NCBI RefSeq assembly: GCF_026723865.1
Contig: NZ_CP113529.1
Span: forward strand, 5,890,001 to 5,954,000
Source of the DNA: Mycobacterium sp. Aquia_216
Lineage (GTDB): Bacteria > Actinomycetota > Actinomycetes > Mycobacteriales > Mycobacteriaceae
Reading direction: 5' to 3'
DNA: 64,000 bases
The position numbers and the translations under genes were made by a program. Positions 8,662-19,340 of this stretch are shown here, piece after piece. Below the pieces are notes generated by a model that was given only the letters and a program-made list of their open reading frames with translations, was not told the origin of the DNA and ran no database searches. Position 1 is the first letter of the stretch. The number at the start of each line of letters is the position of its first letter.

Positions 8662-9047
8662 CTACTTGACGGCAAGGGTGGTTGCACCCAAGAACATATC
8701 CACCAGATTGCGGCGGAACGTCGAGTCATCGACCAGCCTGCCACGGCGCTTGCGGGCGGCCCGCAGCGCTGCGGCATGTAGAAAGCTGTTGGTAGCCACC
8801 GCAACCCGCTCTCCAACAGTTCTTTACGCCGAGCCACCAATGCCGGTATCTCGCGTTCCAACAGTGCCCGCAACAGACCGTCCTCGTCACCAAAATGGTG
8901 CTGCACCGCAGCTGTATTGCTCTGACCGGCCGCCAACCGGATCTCACGCAGACTCACCGCGCCGATCCCACGGTCGGCGAATAACACCAAGGCGGCGTCG
9001 AGTAACTTGCGGCGAGCCGGCTCGGCCAACCGGTTACAAAGTTTCAA
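8662..9047 (-). pseudogene. Remnant of a TetR-family regulator (internally deleted, frameshifted)
   Basis: The 5' part encodes a TetR DNA-binding domain: LLDAALVLFADRG, then SLREIRLAAG as the turn and recognition region, then VQHHFGDEDGLLRALL. After about 70 residues the frame is lost, and the true C-terminal tail is found in another frame as LVDDSTFRRNLVDMFLG ending at a TAG at 8662-8664. Only about ten codons separate the two parts, where a real TetR has about 100, so there is an internal deletion as well as a frameshift. The first in-frame start is a TTG at 9047. It cannot encode a full regulator. Confidence 0.68.
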
Positions 9048-9068
9048 CGCGCTTTCTAAGTGCCAGCA

Positions 9069-9100
9069 GTCACTTTGTTTCTGAAAGTCGTCACTTTGTT
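9069..9100. promoter_or_regulatory. Direct repeat GTCACTTTGTT x2, candidate operator
   Basis: The 11-mer GTCACTTTGTT occurs at 9069-9079 and 9090-9100, a spacing of 21 bp (two helical turns). It lies between the broken TetR gene and the PPE gene that start divergently, which is where a TetR-type operator would be expected. The composition is more AT-rich than its surroundings. That it is an operator is inference. Confidence 0.4.
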
Positions 9101-9188
9101 CTATGAGTGCCGTTAGAGTCCCGTCTGTCTTTGATCTGCTTGGGGATTTCGCCGCGGGTGTCCGTTCGCCGGGTAAGGGGTTGTGATG

Positions 9189-10553
9189 ATGGATTTTGCA
9201 TTGTTGCCGCCGGAGGTCAATTCGGGCTTGATGTATACGGGTCCGGGTTCAGGGCCGATGCTATCGGCCGCGGCGGCCTGGGACGCGGCGGCTGCAGAGC
9301 TGGAATCCACGGCGGCAAGCTACTCGAGCACCATCACCGGGCTGGACGGAACCTGGTGGGGGCCCTCAGCGGAAGCGATGACCGGAGCGGCCAACCCCTA
9401 CATCGAGTGGTTGCAGGCCAGCGCAGTGACCGCGGGGCAGACCGCCACCCAGGCCTATGCCGCGGCCGCCGTGTATGAGGCAGCCTTTGCGGCCACAATC
9501 CCGCCGCCGGTGATCGCGGCCAACCGGGCCCGGTTAGCGATGTTAGTGGCCACCAACGTGTTGGGCCAGAACTTCCCGGCGATCGCCGCGACCGAGGCCG
9601 AGTATGCGGAGATGTGGGCTCAAGACGCCGCCGCGATGTACGGGTATGCCTCCGCGGCCACCACTGCCAGCACCCTGGCCCCACCCCAGCAGCCGCCACA
9701 AACCACCAGCGACACCGCCCAAACCGATCAGGCTCGCGCCCTGACCCAGTCCACCGCCCAAAACACAGGCGCCCGAACCCAATCCGTGGTCCAGCAGCTG
9801 AGCACCACCCCACAGCCCATCGACCACCCCGGCACCTACGGCCCCGGCACCTACACCACCGTCGATGGCGGCACCGTGAACATCGGCCCCGCCGGCAGCC
9901 TCACCATCGGCGACCTCAACAACTTCGTCGTCGACAGCACCAGCACCCTCAACATCAACGGCACCGCCACCTTCGGCACCGGGACTGTCCTGACCATTGA
10001 GGAAGGGAGCACCGTCACCATCGGAACCGGCAGCACCCTCACCGCGGACTCTGGCTTATTGGTCAGCGATGTCTTCGCTCAAGGCGCCACCGTAACCCTG
10101 ACCAACAGCACCATCACCCTGCTCAACGGCGGCACATTCAGTGTCACCTACAACACTGTCACGATCACCGGCAGCAGCATCACGGCCATCAACGGCAGTG
10201 GCTTCGGCGCTGGGGGGACCGGCGGAGCCACGATCACCGACAGTGCGATCACCGTCGGCAACGCCACGGCGGCCGGATACGTAATGGCCGGCAATGACCC
10301 ACTCGTCATCGCCAACGGAGTCGTCTCGGGCGGCGGTGATGCCGCCTTGGTGCAGCCGTACACCATCGGTCCGGCTGTCACGCCCATCGGTCCCACCGCG
10401 GTGCCGGGGGGCGGTTGGGTGAGTGCCTCACCGGGGCTAGCGGGGACCTCCGCGATTCAACCCCAACTCAACGCCGACCTGCTCGGAGAATGGTCTCGCG
10501 GTATAACCGGCGCCGACCTAGCCGCCGGCCTCGGCGAAACCGCGGCGGGCTAA
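9189..10553 (+). CDS. PPE family protein with a repetitive beta-rich C-terminal region
   Basis: The N-terminal about 180 residues are a canonical PPE domain: [11 protein letters not shown] at the start, the WWGPSAEAM turn, and the ATNVLGQN and [10 protein letters not shown] blocks. PPE proteins pair with PE proteins and are exported by ESX type VII systems. The C-terminus is unusual: after a Gln/Thr/Pro linker (about 165-205) comes a stretch of about 180 residues rich in Thr, Gly, Ser and Asn with recurring [22 protein letters not shown] and [12 protein letters not shown] units, as in beta-helix passenger domains. No SVP or PGRS motif is seen. ATG 9189 lies 8 nt after GTAAGGGG; 9186 and GTG 9183 are alternatives. 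No PE partner is adjacent. Confidence 0.85.
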   Translation: MDFALLPPEVNSGLMYTGPGSGPMLSAAAAWDAAAAELESTAASYSSTITGLDGTWWGPSAEAMTGAANPYIEWLQASAVTAGQTATQAYAAAAVYEAAFAATIPPPVIAANRARLAMLVATNVLGQNFPAIAATEAEYAEMWAQDAAAMYGYASAATTASTLAPPQQPPQTTSDTAQTDQARALTQSTAQNTGARTQSVVQQLSTTPQPIDHPGTYGPGTYTTVDGGTVNIGPAGSLTIGDLNNFVVDSTSTLNINGTATFGTGTVLTIEEGSTVTIGTGSTLTADSGLLVSDVFAQGATVTLTNSTITLLNGGTFSVTYNTVTITGSSITAINGSGFGAGGTGGATITDSAITVGNATAAGYVMAGNDPLVIANGVVSGGGDAALVQPYTIGPAVTPIGPTAVPGGGWVSASPGLAGTSAIQPQLNADLLGEWSRGITGADLAAGLGETAAG

Positions 10554-10561
10554 CGGTCGCG

Positions 10562-10678
10562 GTCATAGATTTTGGGTTGTTGCCTCCGGAGGTCAACTCG
10601 GGGCGCACCGGATCCAACTTTCGCCGCGACCTCGATGCACTCGTCGCCCAAATGGAGGCTAAGCGCCAGCAGAATTGA
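10562..10678 (+). pseudogene. PPE gene stub with a mutated start codon
   Basis: Right after the PPE gene, the sequence GTC ATA GAT TTT reads [15 protein letters not shown], an unmistakable PPE N-terminus, but the codon where the ATG should be is ATA. After Gly-Arg the similarity stops and 23 unrelated codons (ending LDALVAQMEAKRQQN) lead to TGA at 10676-10678. It is thus both start-less and truncated. About 160 bp of further sequence to the next gene carries no frame I can identify. Confidence 0.7.
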
Positions 10679-10840
10679 ACCTGGGCCGCGCCGAGCTGGC
10701 CCGAGTCAAATGCGATCACTTGGCTGACAGGCCACGCAGCGATCGAGGACCCGCGCCAGCCCGCACCGTGCTCGATGCGGCCACCACGGCACCGGTCAGC
10801 TCGACAGTGTGGCCGGCGACCTGGCCCGCAGCGTCGTGCT

Positions 10841-11821
10841 CTAACCGCGGTGATAGGCCGCCGGCAGCGGCATGCCGAGGTCAGCCATAACCCCGCGCAG
10901 TAGCTGGGGATAGTCGGTGATGATGCCGTCGACACCATAGCCGATCTGCTCGCGCATGGCGTCGGCGTCGTTCACCGTCCACGGAATCACCTTGAGCCCC
11001 AACGCATGTGCGTGGTCGACATACTGCTTGCCGGTGACCAGCTGGTATCTGGGTGAAATCATGTTCGCCTCCACCATCAGCGCCCCGATCACCGGATCGC
11101 CGACGTCCGCCGCGTTGATGCCGGACAGCCACGGCGAATCGGGCACCCAGGTCTCCTCGTTGTACAAGGCCACCAACGGAATCGACGGTTCGGCCCGGTG
11201 CACCATCGGGAGGGTTCGCCAATCGAAGCTCTGAATCTCGACGGAAAGGAGTTTGCCCGCCGACCGCACCGCAGCCAGGATCACGTCGACAAACTGTTGC
11301 GGTTCGGCCGAGCTGCTCGGGTTGTCGGCCTCGACCTTGGTTTCGATGTTGAAGCGCACACCAGCCTGATATGAGTCGGCGAGCGCGAAGACTTCCGGCA
11401 ACGTCGGTATCTTGTTGCCCCGCACCACTTCGGCCCTGGGGAACTCGGCAAGCAGGCACCCGCAGTCCAGGGTGTGGATCTGCGCCAGGCTGAGTTCGTG
11501 CACCAGCTTGCCGACGTAAGGGTATTGCGGATCGCCGGTGAATGCGGGTGCGGTGTCGACGCACTTTTCCGCGTCGATCGCCGGATCGTGCCACACCAGG
11601 GGTTGCGAGTCTTTGGTGAGGACGATGTCGAGTTCCAGTGTGCTGACCCCGAGTTCGAGCGATTTGGCGAAGGCGTGCAGCGATTCCTCAGTCGTTTCAC
11701 CGCGACCGCCGCGGTGCGCCTGCAGATCGAATCCTGGTGCTTGCGCTCCAGACTCGGGCAGCGGTACCAGCAACATGACAATGCTCAGCACGGCGCCCAG
11801 GCGAACGAGCCGGCCGGGCAA
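10841..11821 (-). CDS. Secreted glycerophosphodiester phosphodiesterase (GDPD family)
   Basis: A 326-residue protein with an N-terminal signal peptide (hydrophobic residues about 7-22, likely cleaved near SGAQA). The GDPD core begins with HRGGRGETTEES, a variant of the HRG...PENT active-site motif, followed by LELDIVLTKD (metal ligands Glu and Asp) and VWHDP (His ligand); a C-terminal VDGIITDYP block closes the TIM barrel. It should hydrolyse glycerophosphodiesters outside the membrane to glycerol-3-phosphate and an alcohol. It lies 5 nt downstream of rlmB on the same strand, so it is probably read through from that operon. It is not in this position in H37Rv. Confidence 0.85.
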   Translation of the reverse strand: MPGRLVRLGAVLSIVMLLVPLPESGAQAPGFDLQAHRGGRGETTEESLHAFAKSLELGVSTLELDIVLTKDSQPLVWHDPAIDAEKCVDTAPAFTGDPQYPYVGKLVHELSLAQIHTLDCGCLLAEFPRAEVVRGNKIPTLPEVFALADSYQAGVRFNIETKVEADNPSSSAEPQQFVDVILAAVRSAGKLLSVEIQSFDWRTLPMVHRAEPSIPLVALYNEETWVPDSPWLSGINAADVGDPVIGALMVEANMISPRYQLVTGKQYVDHAHALGLKVIPWTVNDADAMREQIGYGVDGIITDYPQLLRGVMADLGMPLPAAYHRG

Positions 11822-11826
11822 TCCGG

Positions 11827-12759
11827 TTAACTCCTGCGCTGACGCGCGATTTCGGCGAGCACCACCCCGGCAGCCACCGAGGCGTTCAGCGATTCGCTGT
11901 CGCCGGCCATCGGTATCGACACCACCTCTTCGCAGTTCTGCCGCACTAACCGCGATAGCCCCTTGCCTTCGGATCCGACGACCAGCACTATCGGGTCTGT
12001 GCCGTCCAGGTCATCAGCTATGGTCTCACCGTCGGCGTCCAACCCGATCACCCGCACCCCGCGGTCAGCCCAATTCTTCAGTGTCCTGGTGAGATTGGTG
12101 GCCCGCGCGACCGGTATGCGGGCCGCGGCACCGGCGCTGGTACGCCAAGCCACCGCCGTTACCGAGGCCGAACGGCGCTGGGGTATCAGGACACCGTGAC
12201 CACCGAAGGCGGCGACCGAGCGAACGATCGCCCCCAGGTTGCGGGGATCGGAGATGTTGTCCAACGCGACCAACAGCGCGGGCGGTGACTGCAGAGCGGT
12301 CGCGAGCACGTCGTCGGGGTGGGCGTAGTTGTACGGCGGCACCTGCAACGCAATGCCCTGGTGCAGATGATTGGTGGTCATCTTGTCCAGGTCGGGGCGC
12401 GGAACTTCCAGGATCGCGATGCCTAAATCAGCTGCCCTGCTGACAGATTCGGTAACCCGTTCGTCGGCTTCGATGCCGAGCGCGACGTAGAGCGCCGTCG
12501 CGGGCACCCCGGCGCGCAGGCATTCCACCACCGGGTTGCGGCCGAGCACCGTTTCAGTTTCGTCGGTGCGTTTGGCCGGCCGGCGCGGCTGTGTCTGGGT
12601 GGCGCGCTTGGCAGCGGGATGGTTGGGGCGCATGTGCGCCGGCGGCGTGGGACCACGGCCTTCCAGCGCACGACGCCGCTGGCCGCCCGAACCTACGGTT
12701 GAGCCCTTCTTGGTGCCGGACTTACGTATCGCCCCCTGGCGCCGCGAGTTGCCGGCCAC
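11827..12759 (-). CDS. rlmB: 23S rRNA (guanosine-2'-O-)-methyltransferase RlmB (TrmH/SpoU family)
   Basis: A 310-residue homolog of Rv3579c. The first about 65 residues are a basic, Arg/Lys/Gly-rich extension; then an L30e-like substrate-binding domain ([13 protein letters not shown]) and the knotted SPOUT methyltransferase domain with its three motifs: [24 protein letters not shown] and [13 protein letters not shown]. It methylates the 2'-O of a guanosine in the peptidyl transferase centre of 23S rRNA using SAM. It follows cysS by 11 nt and is surely in its operon. Confidence 0.92.
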   Translation of the reverse strand: MAGNSRRQGAIRKSGTKKGSTVGSGGQRRRALEGRGPTPPAHMRPNHPAAKRATQTQPRRPAKRTDETETVLGRNPVVECLRAGVPATALYVALGIEADERVTESVSRAADLGIAILEVPRPDLDKMTTNHLHQGIALQVPPYNYAHPDDVLATALQSPPALLVALDNISDPRNLGAIVRSVAAFGGHGVLIPQRRSASVTAVAWRTSAGAAARIPVARATNLTRTLKNWADRGVRVIGLDADGETIADDLDGTDPIVLVVGSEGKGLSRLVRQNCEEVVSIPMAGDSESLNASVAAGVVLAEIARQRRS

Positions 12760-12770
12760 CTACTTGTCCC

Positions 12771-14180
12771 CTACTTTTCTGGACCGGCCAGCAGTTCCCA
12801 CTGCGGCCCGTCGGCGGTGTCGGTGACCTCGATGCCGGCATGCTTGAGTCGGTCCCGAATCTCGTCTGCCAGAGCCCAATTGCGTTCCTCGCGGGCCTGC
12901 TGCCGACTTTCCAGTTCGGCCTGGACAAGCACATCGACGGCCGCGAGTGCGGCCGAGGTTTCGTCGCGCGATTCCCAGCGTTCGTCGAGCGGGTCGCAGC
13001 CCAGGATGCCCATCATCGCGCGGATGGCGCTGGCATTCTGCAGGGCGCCTTCATGATCGCCGGCATCGAGCGCTCGGTTACCCTCGGCGCGAGCGTGGTG
13101 GATCTCGGAGAGCGCGATCGGGACCGCGAGGTCGTCGTCGAGCGCCGCGGCGAATCGCGGCGTCCATTCTCCGGGGACGACGAGACCGACCCGAACCCGC
13201 ACGCGGTGCAGGAATTCCTCAACTCCCACATAGGCTTTCACCGCGTCCTGCAGGGCGGTCTCGGAGAATTCGAGCATCGAACGGTAGTGGGCACTGCCCA
13301 GGTAGTAACGCAGTTCCGGCGCCCGGACGCGCTGCAGCATCGCCGGGATGGACAACACGTTGCCCAGCGACTTGCTCATCTTCTCGCCACCCATCGTCAC
13401 CCAGCCGTTGTGTAGCCAGTAGCGGGCGAACCCATCCCCGGCCGCACGGCTCTGCGCGATCTCGTTTTCGTGATGCGGGAATACCAAATCCATTCCGCCA
13501 CAATGGATATCGAATTCCGTTCCCAGATATGTGCGGGCCATCGCCGAGCATTCCAGGTGCCAGCCCGGGCGGCCGCGGCCCCACGGAGTCGGCCACGACG
13601 GCTCGCCGGGCTTGGCGCCCTTCCACATCGTGAAGTCGCGTTCGTCGCGTTTGCCGGTGGCCGCGCCCTCGCCTTGATGGACGTCGTCGATTTTGTGGCC
13701 GGACAGCTGACCGTACTCCGGGTAGCTGAGCACGTCGAAGTAGACGTCGCCGCCGCTGGAGTACGCGTGACCATTTTCGATCAGCCGTTCCATTAATTCG
13801 ACCATCTGGGTGATGTGCCCGGTGGCTCGTGGTTCCGCCGACGGCGGCAAGACGTCCAGGGCGTCGTAGGCCGCGGTGAACGCGCGCTCGAAGGTGGCCG
13901 CCCACTCCCACCACGGCCGGCACGCGGCGGCGGCCTTGTTAAGGATCTTGTCGTCGATGTCGGTGACGTTGCGGACGAACGCGACGTCGTATCCGCGCGC
14001 CATCAGCCAGCGGCGCAGGATGTCGAAGGCCACGCCGCTGCGGACGTGCCCGATGTGGGGCTGCCCCTGAACGGTGGCGCCACACAGGTAGATGGAGACG
14101 TGCCCCTCGCGCAGCGGCACGAAATCACGCACAGCACCAGCTGCCGTGTCGTGTAGCCGCATGCGGGGGCGATCGGTCAC
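12771..14180 (-). CDS. cysS: Cysteine-tRNA ligase
   Basis: A 469-residue class I aminoacyl-tRNA synthetase. Visible: the zinc-ligand Cys in YLCGATVQG, the HIGH motif in [10 protein letters not shown], further Zn ligands in HLECSAM and DIHCGG with the HHENE segment, and the KMSKS loop in [11 protein letters not shown]. The C-terminal helical anticodon domain is present, which distinguishes it from the shorter mycothiol enzyme MshC. It charges tRNA-Cys in the cytosol. Homolog of Rv3580c; the order ispD-ispF-cysS-rlmB is the standard mycobacterial one. Confidence 0.95.
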   Translation of the reverse strand: MTDRPRMRLHDTAAGAVRDFVPLREGHVSIYLCGATVQGQPHIGHVRSGVAFDILRRWLMARGYDVAFVRNVTDIDDKILNKAAAACRPWWEWAATFERAFTAAYDALDVLPPSAEPRATGHITQMVELMERLIENGHAYSSGGDVYFDVLSYPEYGQLSGHKIDDVHQGEGAATGKRDERDFTMWKGAKPGEPSWPTPWGRGRPGWHLECSAMARTYLGTEFDIHCGGMDLVFPHHENEIAQSRAAGDGFARYWLHNGWVTMGGEKMSKSLGNVLSIPAMLQRVRAPELRYYLGSAHYRSMLEFSETALQDAVKAYVGVEEFLHRVRVRVGLVVPGEWTPRFAAALDDDLAVPIALSEIHHARAEGNRALDAGDHEGALQNASAIRAMMGILGCDPLDERWESRDETSAALAAVDVLVQAELESRQQAREERNWALADEIRDRLKHAGIEVTDTADGPQWELLAGPEK

Positions 14181-14231
14181 GACGTGCCAGCTTACCTGCT
14201 AGTTCAGCTGGGCCGACCGCAGCTCGCGGGG

Positions 14232-14720
14232 CTATCCGCGCGGGACAACCAGGGCCGTCGCTATCGCGGCCAATCCCTCGCCCCGCCCGGTCAATCCCAG
14301 CCCGTCGGTGGTGGTCGCCGAAACCGACACTGGCGCCCGCAGGAGACCCGACAGCACCTGCTGCGCCTCGGCTCGACGCGGCCCGATCTTGGGCCGGTTA
14401 CCGATCACCTGTACGGCGGCGTTTCCGACCGAAAAGCCGTGCTCCGACGTCAGCACGACGACATGGCGCAGCATGTCGGCGCCGCTGACGCCTTGCCACC
14501 GCGGATCGTTGACCCCGAACACGGCACCGATGTCGCCCAGTCCGGCCGCCGACAACACCGCGTCGCACAACGCGTGCGCGGCGACGTCGCCGTCGGAGTG
14601 TCCGGAGCAGCCGTCGGCATCGGGAAACAGCAGGCCTACCAACCAGCAGGGCCGTCCGGGCTCGATTGGATGTACGTCGGTGCCCAGACCGACCCGTGGG
14701 AGATTCAGCGACTCGGTCAC
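14232..14720 (-). CDS. ispF: 2-C-methyl-D-erythritol 2,4-cyclodiphosphate synthase
   Basis: A 162-residue MEP-pathway enzyme (homolog of Rv3581c). The zinc-binding DVH sits in [11 protein letters not shown], the [14 protein letters not shown] block gives the third ligand, and the [16 protein letters not shown] tail is typical. It cyclises 4-diphosphocytidyl-2-C-methyl-D-erythritol 2-phosphate, releasing CMP. Its ATG overlaps the ispD stop by 4 nt (ATGA), so the two consecutive-branch enzymes are translationally coupled. It functions as a cytosolic homotrimer in characterised family members. Confidence 0.95.
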   Translation of the reverse strand: MTESLNLPRVGLGTDVHPIEPGRPCWLVGLLFPDADGCSGHSDGDVAAHALCDAVLSAAGLGDIGAVFGVNDPRWQGVSGADMLRHVVVLTSEHGFSVGNAAVQVIGNRPKIGPRRAEAQQVLSGLLRAPVSVSATTTDGLGLTGRGEGLAAIATALVVPRG

Positions 14721-15388
14721 CGGCGCACAATCGATTGCGCCAGCAGCAGATCCAGCTGGGTGGTGATCTTGAAAGCCAGCGGGTCGCCGTCGACCACCTG
14801 AACCTGGCCGCCGACGTGCTCGACCAGCGAAGCGTCGTCGGTGACGGCCGCACCGGCGGCGCGCTCGTAGGCGCGCAACAACAGGTCGGTGGCGAACCCC
14901 TGCGGCGTCTGCACCGCCCGCAGCCCGGCCCGCTCCGGCGTGCCCAGCACCACGCCGTTGCCATCCACGGCCTTGATGGTGTCATGCAGCGGCAGCGCGG
15001 GCACCACCGCGTCGTACCCGGCCCGCAACGTGTCGACCACGCGCACGATCAGCTCCGGCGGCGTCAACGCCCGGGCGGCGTCGTGCACCAGCACGAACCC
15101 CGGCTCGCCGGGCAGCGCGGACAACGCCAGATTGACCGACTCGGTGCGCCCGGCACCGCCGGCCACAACGGTGGCCTGGTCGTTTAGGACTTGGTTGGCT
15201 TGATCAATGCGATCGGCGGGCACCGCCACGACCACATGATCAACGACCCCCGAATTCAGCAGGCCCGCGACGGCCCATTCCAGCAACGTGCGACCGTCGA
15301 GCTCGCAGAACGCTTTCGGAATACCGGCACGCAGCCGTTCCCCCAACCCCGCGGCCGGGACCACTGCGACAACTGTGCCCCCGACCAC
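14717..15388 (-). CDS. ispD: 2-C-methyl-D-erythritol 4-phosphate cytidylyltransferase
   Basis: A 223-residue nucleotidyltransferase (homolog of Rv3582c). The CTP-binding loop is [18 protein letters not shown] (residues about 10-27, with the catalytic Arg and Lys); [14 protein letters not shown] and [10 protein letters not shown] are further signature blocks. It transfers CMP from CTP to 2-C-methyl-D-erythritol 4-phosphate. The start at 15388 lies 14 nt after the carD stop, so it probably shares the carD transcript. Confidence 0.94.
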   Translation of the reverse strand: MVGGTVVAVVPAAGLGERLRAGIPKAFCELDGRTLLEWAVAGLLNSGVVDHVVVAVPADRIDQANQVLNDQATVVAGGAGRTESVNLALSALPGEPGFVLVHDAARALTPPELIVRVVDTLRAGYDAVVPALPLHDTIKAVDGNGVVLGTPERAGLRAVQTPQGFATDLLLRAYERAAGAAVTDDASLVEHVGGQVQVVDGDPLAFKITTQLDLLLAQSIVRR

Positions 15389-15402
15389 CAGAGCCAGGGC
15401 CT

Positions 15403-15915
<513 letters not shown>

Positions 15916-15917
15916 TC

Positions 15918-15923
15918 AGTCTA
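15918..15923 (-). promoter_or_regulatory. Candidate -10 element of carD
   Basis: On the minus strand the hexamer TAGACT fits the mycobacterial TANNNT -10 consensus and lies 26 nt upstream of the carD ATG, leaving a leader of about 20 nt that contains the AAAGGGG ribosome site. No good -35 is visible. This sits in a 323-bp divergent spacer (15892-16214) between carD and lpqE that holds no gene. Confidence 0.45.
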
Positions 15924-15989
15924 ACACGGCTGTCCAACACACGCGTAGCAACAGTGCAGGTCAGGGGCACAACGCGCGCTGATTAGGGG

Positions 15990-16020
15990 TTGACAGACCC
16001 GAGCAGACGTGCAGTAGAAC
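15990..16020 (+). promoter_or_regulatory. Candidate SigA-type promoter toward lpqE
   Basis: TTGACA at 15990-15995 is a perfect -35; TAGAAC at 16015-16020 is a possible -10, with a 19-bp spacer, which is longer than the usual 17. It faces lpqE, whose start is about 195 nt downstream, so the 5' UTR would be long. No gene is visible between 15892 and 16214. Confidence 0.35.
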
Positions 16021-16214
16021 ACACTACCAACGTCGCGGTCCGGGCTGTGGGTGGGCCCACTTTGACCGCTACCGCGCTGGTCTGGCGGTTGGTCTTGCCA
16101 CCTGCGCTACCGCTGGAACGTCGTTCCTACTACTGTGCATAGTTGCACGGTTGACCCGCCGTCAACGTGCCCAGACTTGCTCTGACCAGCCGGACCGAGC
16201 CCAGGAGGCATCGA

Positions 16215-16769
16215 GTGAACCGCTTCAAGAACAGCCTCGCGGTCGGCCTTCGCGCGCGAGTAGCCCTCGTCGGCCTGGCCGCCCTGGTCGCTGCCGTGCT
16301 CACCGGTTGTGGAGCCGGGCAGATCTCGCAAATGGCCACCCAGGAGCCCGCTGTCAACGGCAACAAGGTCACGTTCAACAACGTGGCGCTGCGCGACATC
16401 CGCATCCAGGCCGCGCAGACCGGTGACTTCCTGCGCCCGGGTAAAAGTGTGGACCTGGTGCTGGTGGCCGTTAATCAGTCGCCGGACGTCGAGGACCGGC
16501 TGCTGGGCATCACCAGTGATATCGGCACCGTGACGGTGACCGGCGACCCGCGCCTGCCCGCCAGCGGAATGTTGTTCATCGGCACGCCGGAAGGCCAGAA
16601 GGTGGCACCGGGCCCGCTCAACCCCAACAACGCGGCCAAGGCATCGGTCAACCTGGCCAAGCCCATCACCAACGGCCTCGCCTACAACTTCACGTTCAGC
16701 TTCGAGAAGGCCGGGCAGGCCAGCGTCCAGGTGCCGATTTCCGCCGGGATGGCCCCGCCGGAGGCCTGA
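16215..16769 (+). CDS. lpqE: Lipoprotein LpqE
   Basis: A 184-residue lipoprotein (homolog of Rv3584). GTG at 16215 is preceded by AGGAGG with a 6-nt gap, deciding the start. The leader is basic (NRFKN...RAR), hydrophobic to residue 31, and ends in LTGC with the lipidated Cys at residue 32. The mature part is a single beta-rich domain of the copper chaperone PCuAC-like or immunoglobulin-like type, but no Met/His copper ligands are obvious. Anchored outside the cytoplasmic membrane; function not established. radA follows after 50 nt on the same strand. Confidence 0.9.
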   Translation: MNRFKNSLAVGLRARVALVGLAALVAAVLTGCGAGQISQMATQEPAVNGNKVTFNNVALRDIRIQAAQTGDFLRPGKSVDLVLVAVNQSPDVEDRLLGITSDIGTVTVTGDPRLPASGMLFIGTPEGQKVAPGPLNPNNAAKASVNLAKPITNGLAYNFTFSFEKAGQASVQVPISAGMAPPEA

Positions 16770-16819
16770 ACGGCCGTGTCACACCGGGGCTTGTCGCCCC
16801 TGCCGGATACCGTCATGAC

Positions 16820-18244
16820 GTGGCAAATGCGCGCTCGCAATTCCGTTGCTCGGAATGCCACCACGTCACCGCCAAATGGGTGGGCCGCTGCGGAGAATGC
16901 GGAACCTGGGGCACCGTCGACGAGGTGGCCGTGCTCAGCGCGGTGGGCGCCGGGCGGCGTTCGCCGAACACGGCGTCCCGCGCCGTTCCGATCAGCTCCA
17001 TCGAGCCCAACCTCACCCAGCACCGCGCGACGGGCATCGACGAGCTCGACCGGGTGCTCGGCGGCGGGGTGGTGCCCGGCTCGGTTACGCTGCTGGCCGG
17101 TGATCCGGGCGTCGGCAAGTCGACACTGCTCCTCAAGGTCGCCCACCTGTGGGCGACGGCCGGGCGGCGCGCCCTGTACATCTCCGGCGAGGAATCCGCG
17201 GGCCAGATCAGGCTGCGCGCCGACCGGATCGGATGCGGTTCCGACGAGGTCTACCTGGCCGCCGAATCCGACGTGCACACGGTGCTCGAACACATTGCGA
17301 CGGTCAAGCCCGCGCTGGTGATCGTCGACTCGGTGCAAACCATGTCCACCACCGAGTCCGACGGCGTCGCCGGCGGGGTTACCCAGGTGCGCGCCGTGAC
17401 GGCCGCGCTCACCGCCGCGGCCAAGGCCAACGGCGTGGCGCTGATCCTCGTCGGTCACGTCACCAAGGACGGCGCGATCGCGGGACCGCGCTCACTGGAA
17501 CACCTCGTCGACGTCGTGCTGCATTTCGAGGGCGACCGCAACGGCGCGCTGCGGATGGTCCGCGGCATCAAGAACCGATTCGGCGGCGCCGACGAAGTCG
17601 GGTGTTTTATGTTGCACGACAACGGAATTGAGGGCGTCGCCGACCCGTCCAACCTGTTCTTGGATCAGCGGCCCACCCCGGTCGCCGGCACCGCGATCAC
17701 GGTCGCACTGGACGGCAAGCGGCCGCTGATCGGGGAAGTCCAGGCGTTGCTGGCCACCCCAAACGCCGGGTCGCCGCGCCGCGCGGTCAGCGGGATCGAC
17801 CACTCCCGCGCCGCGATGATCACCGCGGTGCTGGAAAAGCACGCCAAGCTGCCGCTTGCCGCCAACGACATCTACCTGTCCACCGTGGGTGGCATGCGGT
17901 TGACCGACCCGTCCTCGGACCTCGCCGTCGCGATCGCGCTGGCCTCGGCCTTGGCCGATCTGCCGCTGCCGACCACCGCGGTGATGATCGGCGAGGTCGG
18001 ACTGGCGGGCGACCTGCGCCGGGTCGGCGGGATGGACCGGCGCCTGGCCGAAGCCGCCCGGCAGGGGTTCACGATCGCACTGATTCCGCCCGGATGCGAT
18101 GCCCTCCCCCGGGGAGTGCGAGCACTGAGCGCACCGAACATCGGCGCCGCGCTGGAGCACATGATCGACATCGCCGACCACCGCAGCAACGGGCCCTCGC
18201 GGATCGAACGACTGGACATTGCCACGCCGCGGGCCCTGGCATAG
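16820..18244 (+). CDS. radA: DNA repair protein RadA
   Basis: A 474-residue RecA-like branch-migration ATPase (homolog of Rv3585). N-terminal C4 zinc finger with Cys 10, 13, 24 and 27; Walker A GDPGVGKS at 94-101; Walker B in the ALVIVDSVQ strand; the RadA-specific KNRFG motif near residue 252; and a C-terminal Lon-like P domain containing [13 protein letters not shown]. It processes recombination intermediates in the cytosol. disA follows 14 nt downstream, the conserved radA-disA pair, in which RadA modulates DisA. Confidence 0.95.
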   Translation: MANARSQFRCSECHHVTAKWVGRCGECGTWGTVDEVAVLSAVGAGRRSPNTASRAVPISSIEPNLTQHRATGIDELDRVLGGGVVPGSVTLLAGDPGVGKSTLLLKVAHLWATAGRRALYISGEESAGQIRLRADRIGCGSDEVYLAAESDVHTVLEHIATVKPALVIVDSVQTMSTTESDGVAGGVTQVRAVTAALTAAAKANGVALILVGHVTKDGAIAGPRSLEHLVDVVLHFEGDRNGALRMVRGIKNRFGGADEVGCFMLHDNGIEGVADPSNLFLDQRPTPVAGTAITVALDGKRPLIGEVQALLATPNAGSPRRAVSGIDHSRAAMITAVLEKHAKLPLAANDIYLSTVGGMRLTDPSSDLAVAIALASALADLPLPTTAVMIGEVGLAGDLRRVGGMDRRLAEAARQGFTIALIPPGCDALPRGVRALSAPNIGAALEHMIDIADHRSNGPSRIERLDIATPRALA

Positions 18245-18252
18245 CAGAATGA

Positions 18253-19332
<1,080 letters not shown>

Positions 19333-19340
19333 GTGACGAG

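Noticed and set aside
10679..10840. Possible short gene between the PPE stub and GDPD gene
   Set aside because: Frames are short; one ends in a plausible QLDSVAGDLARSVVL but has no start and no recognisable family.
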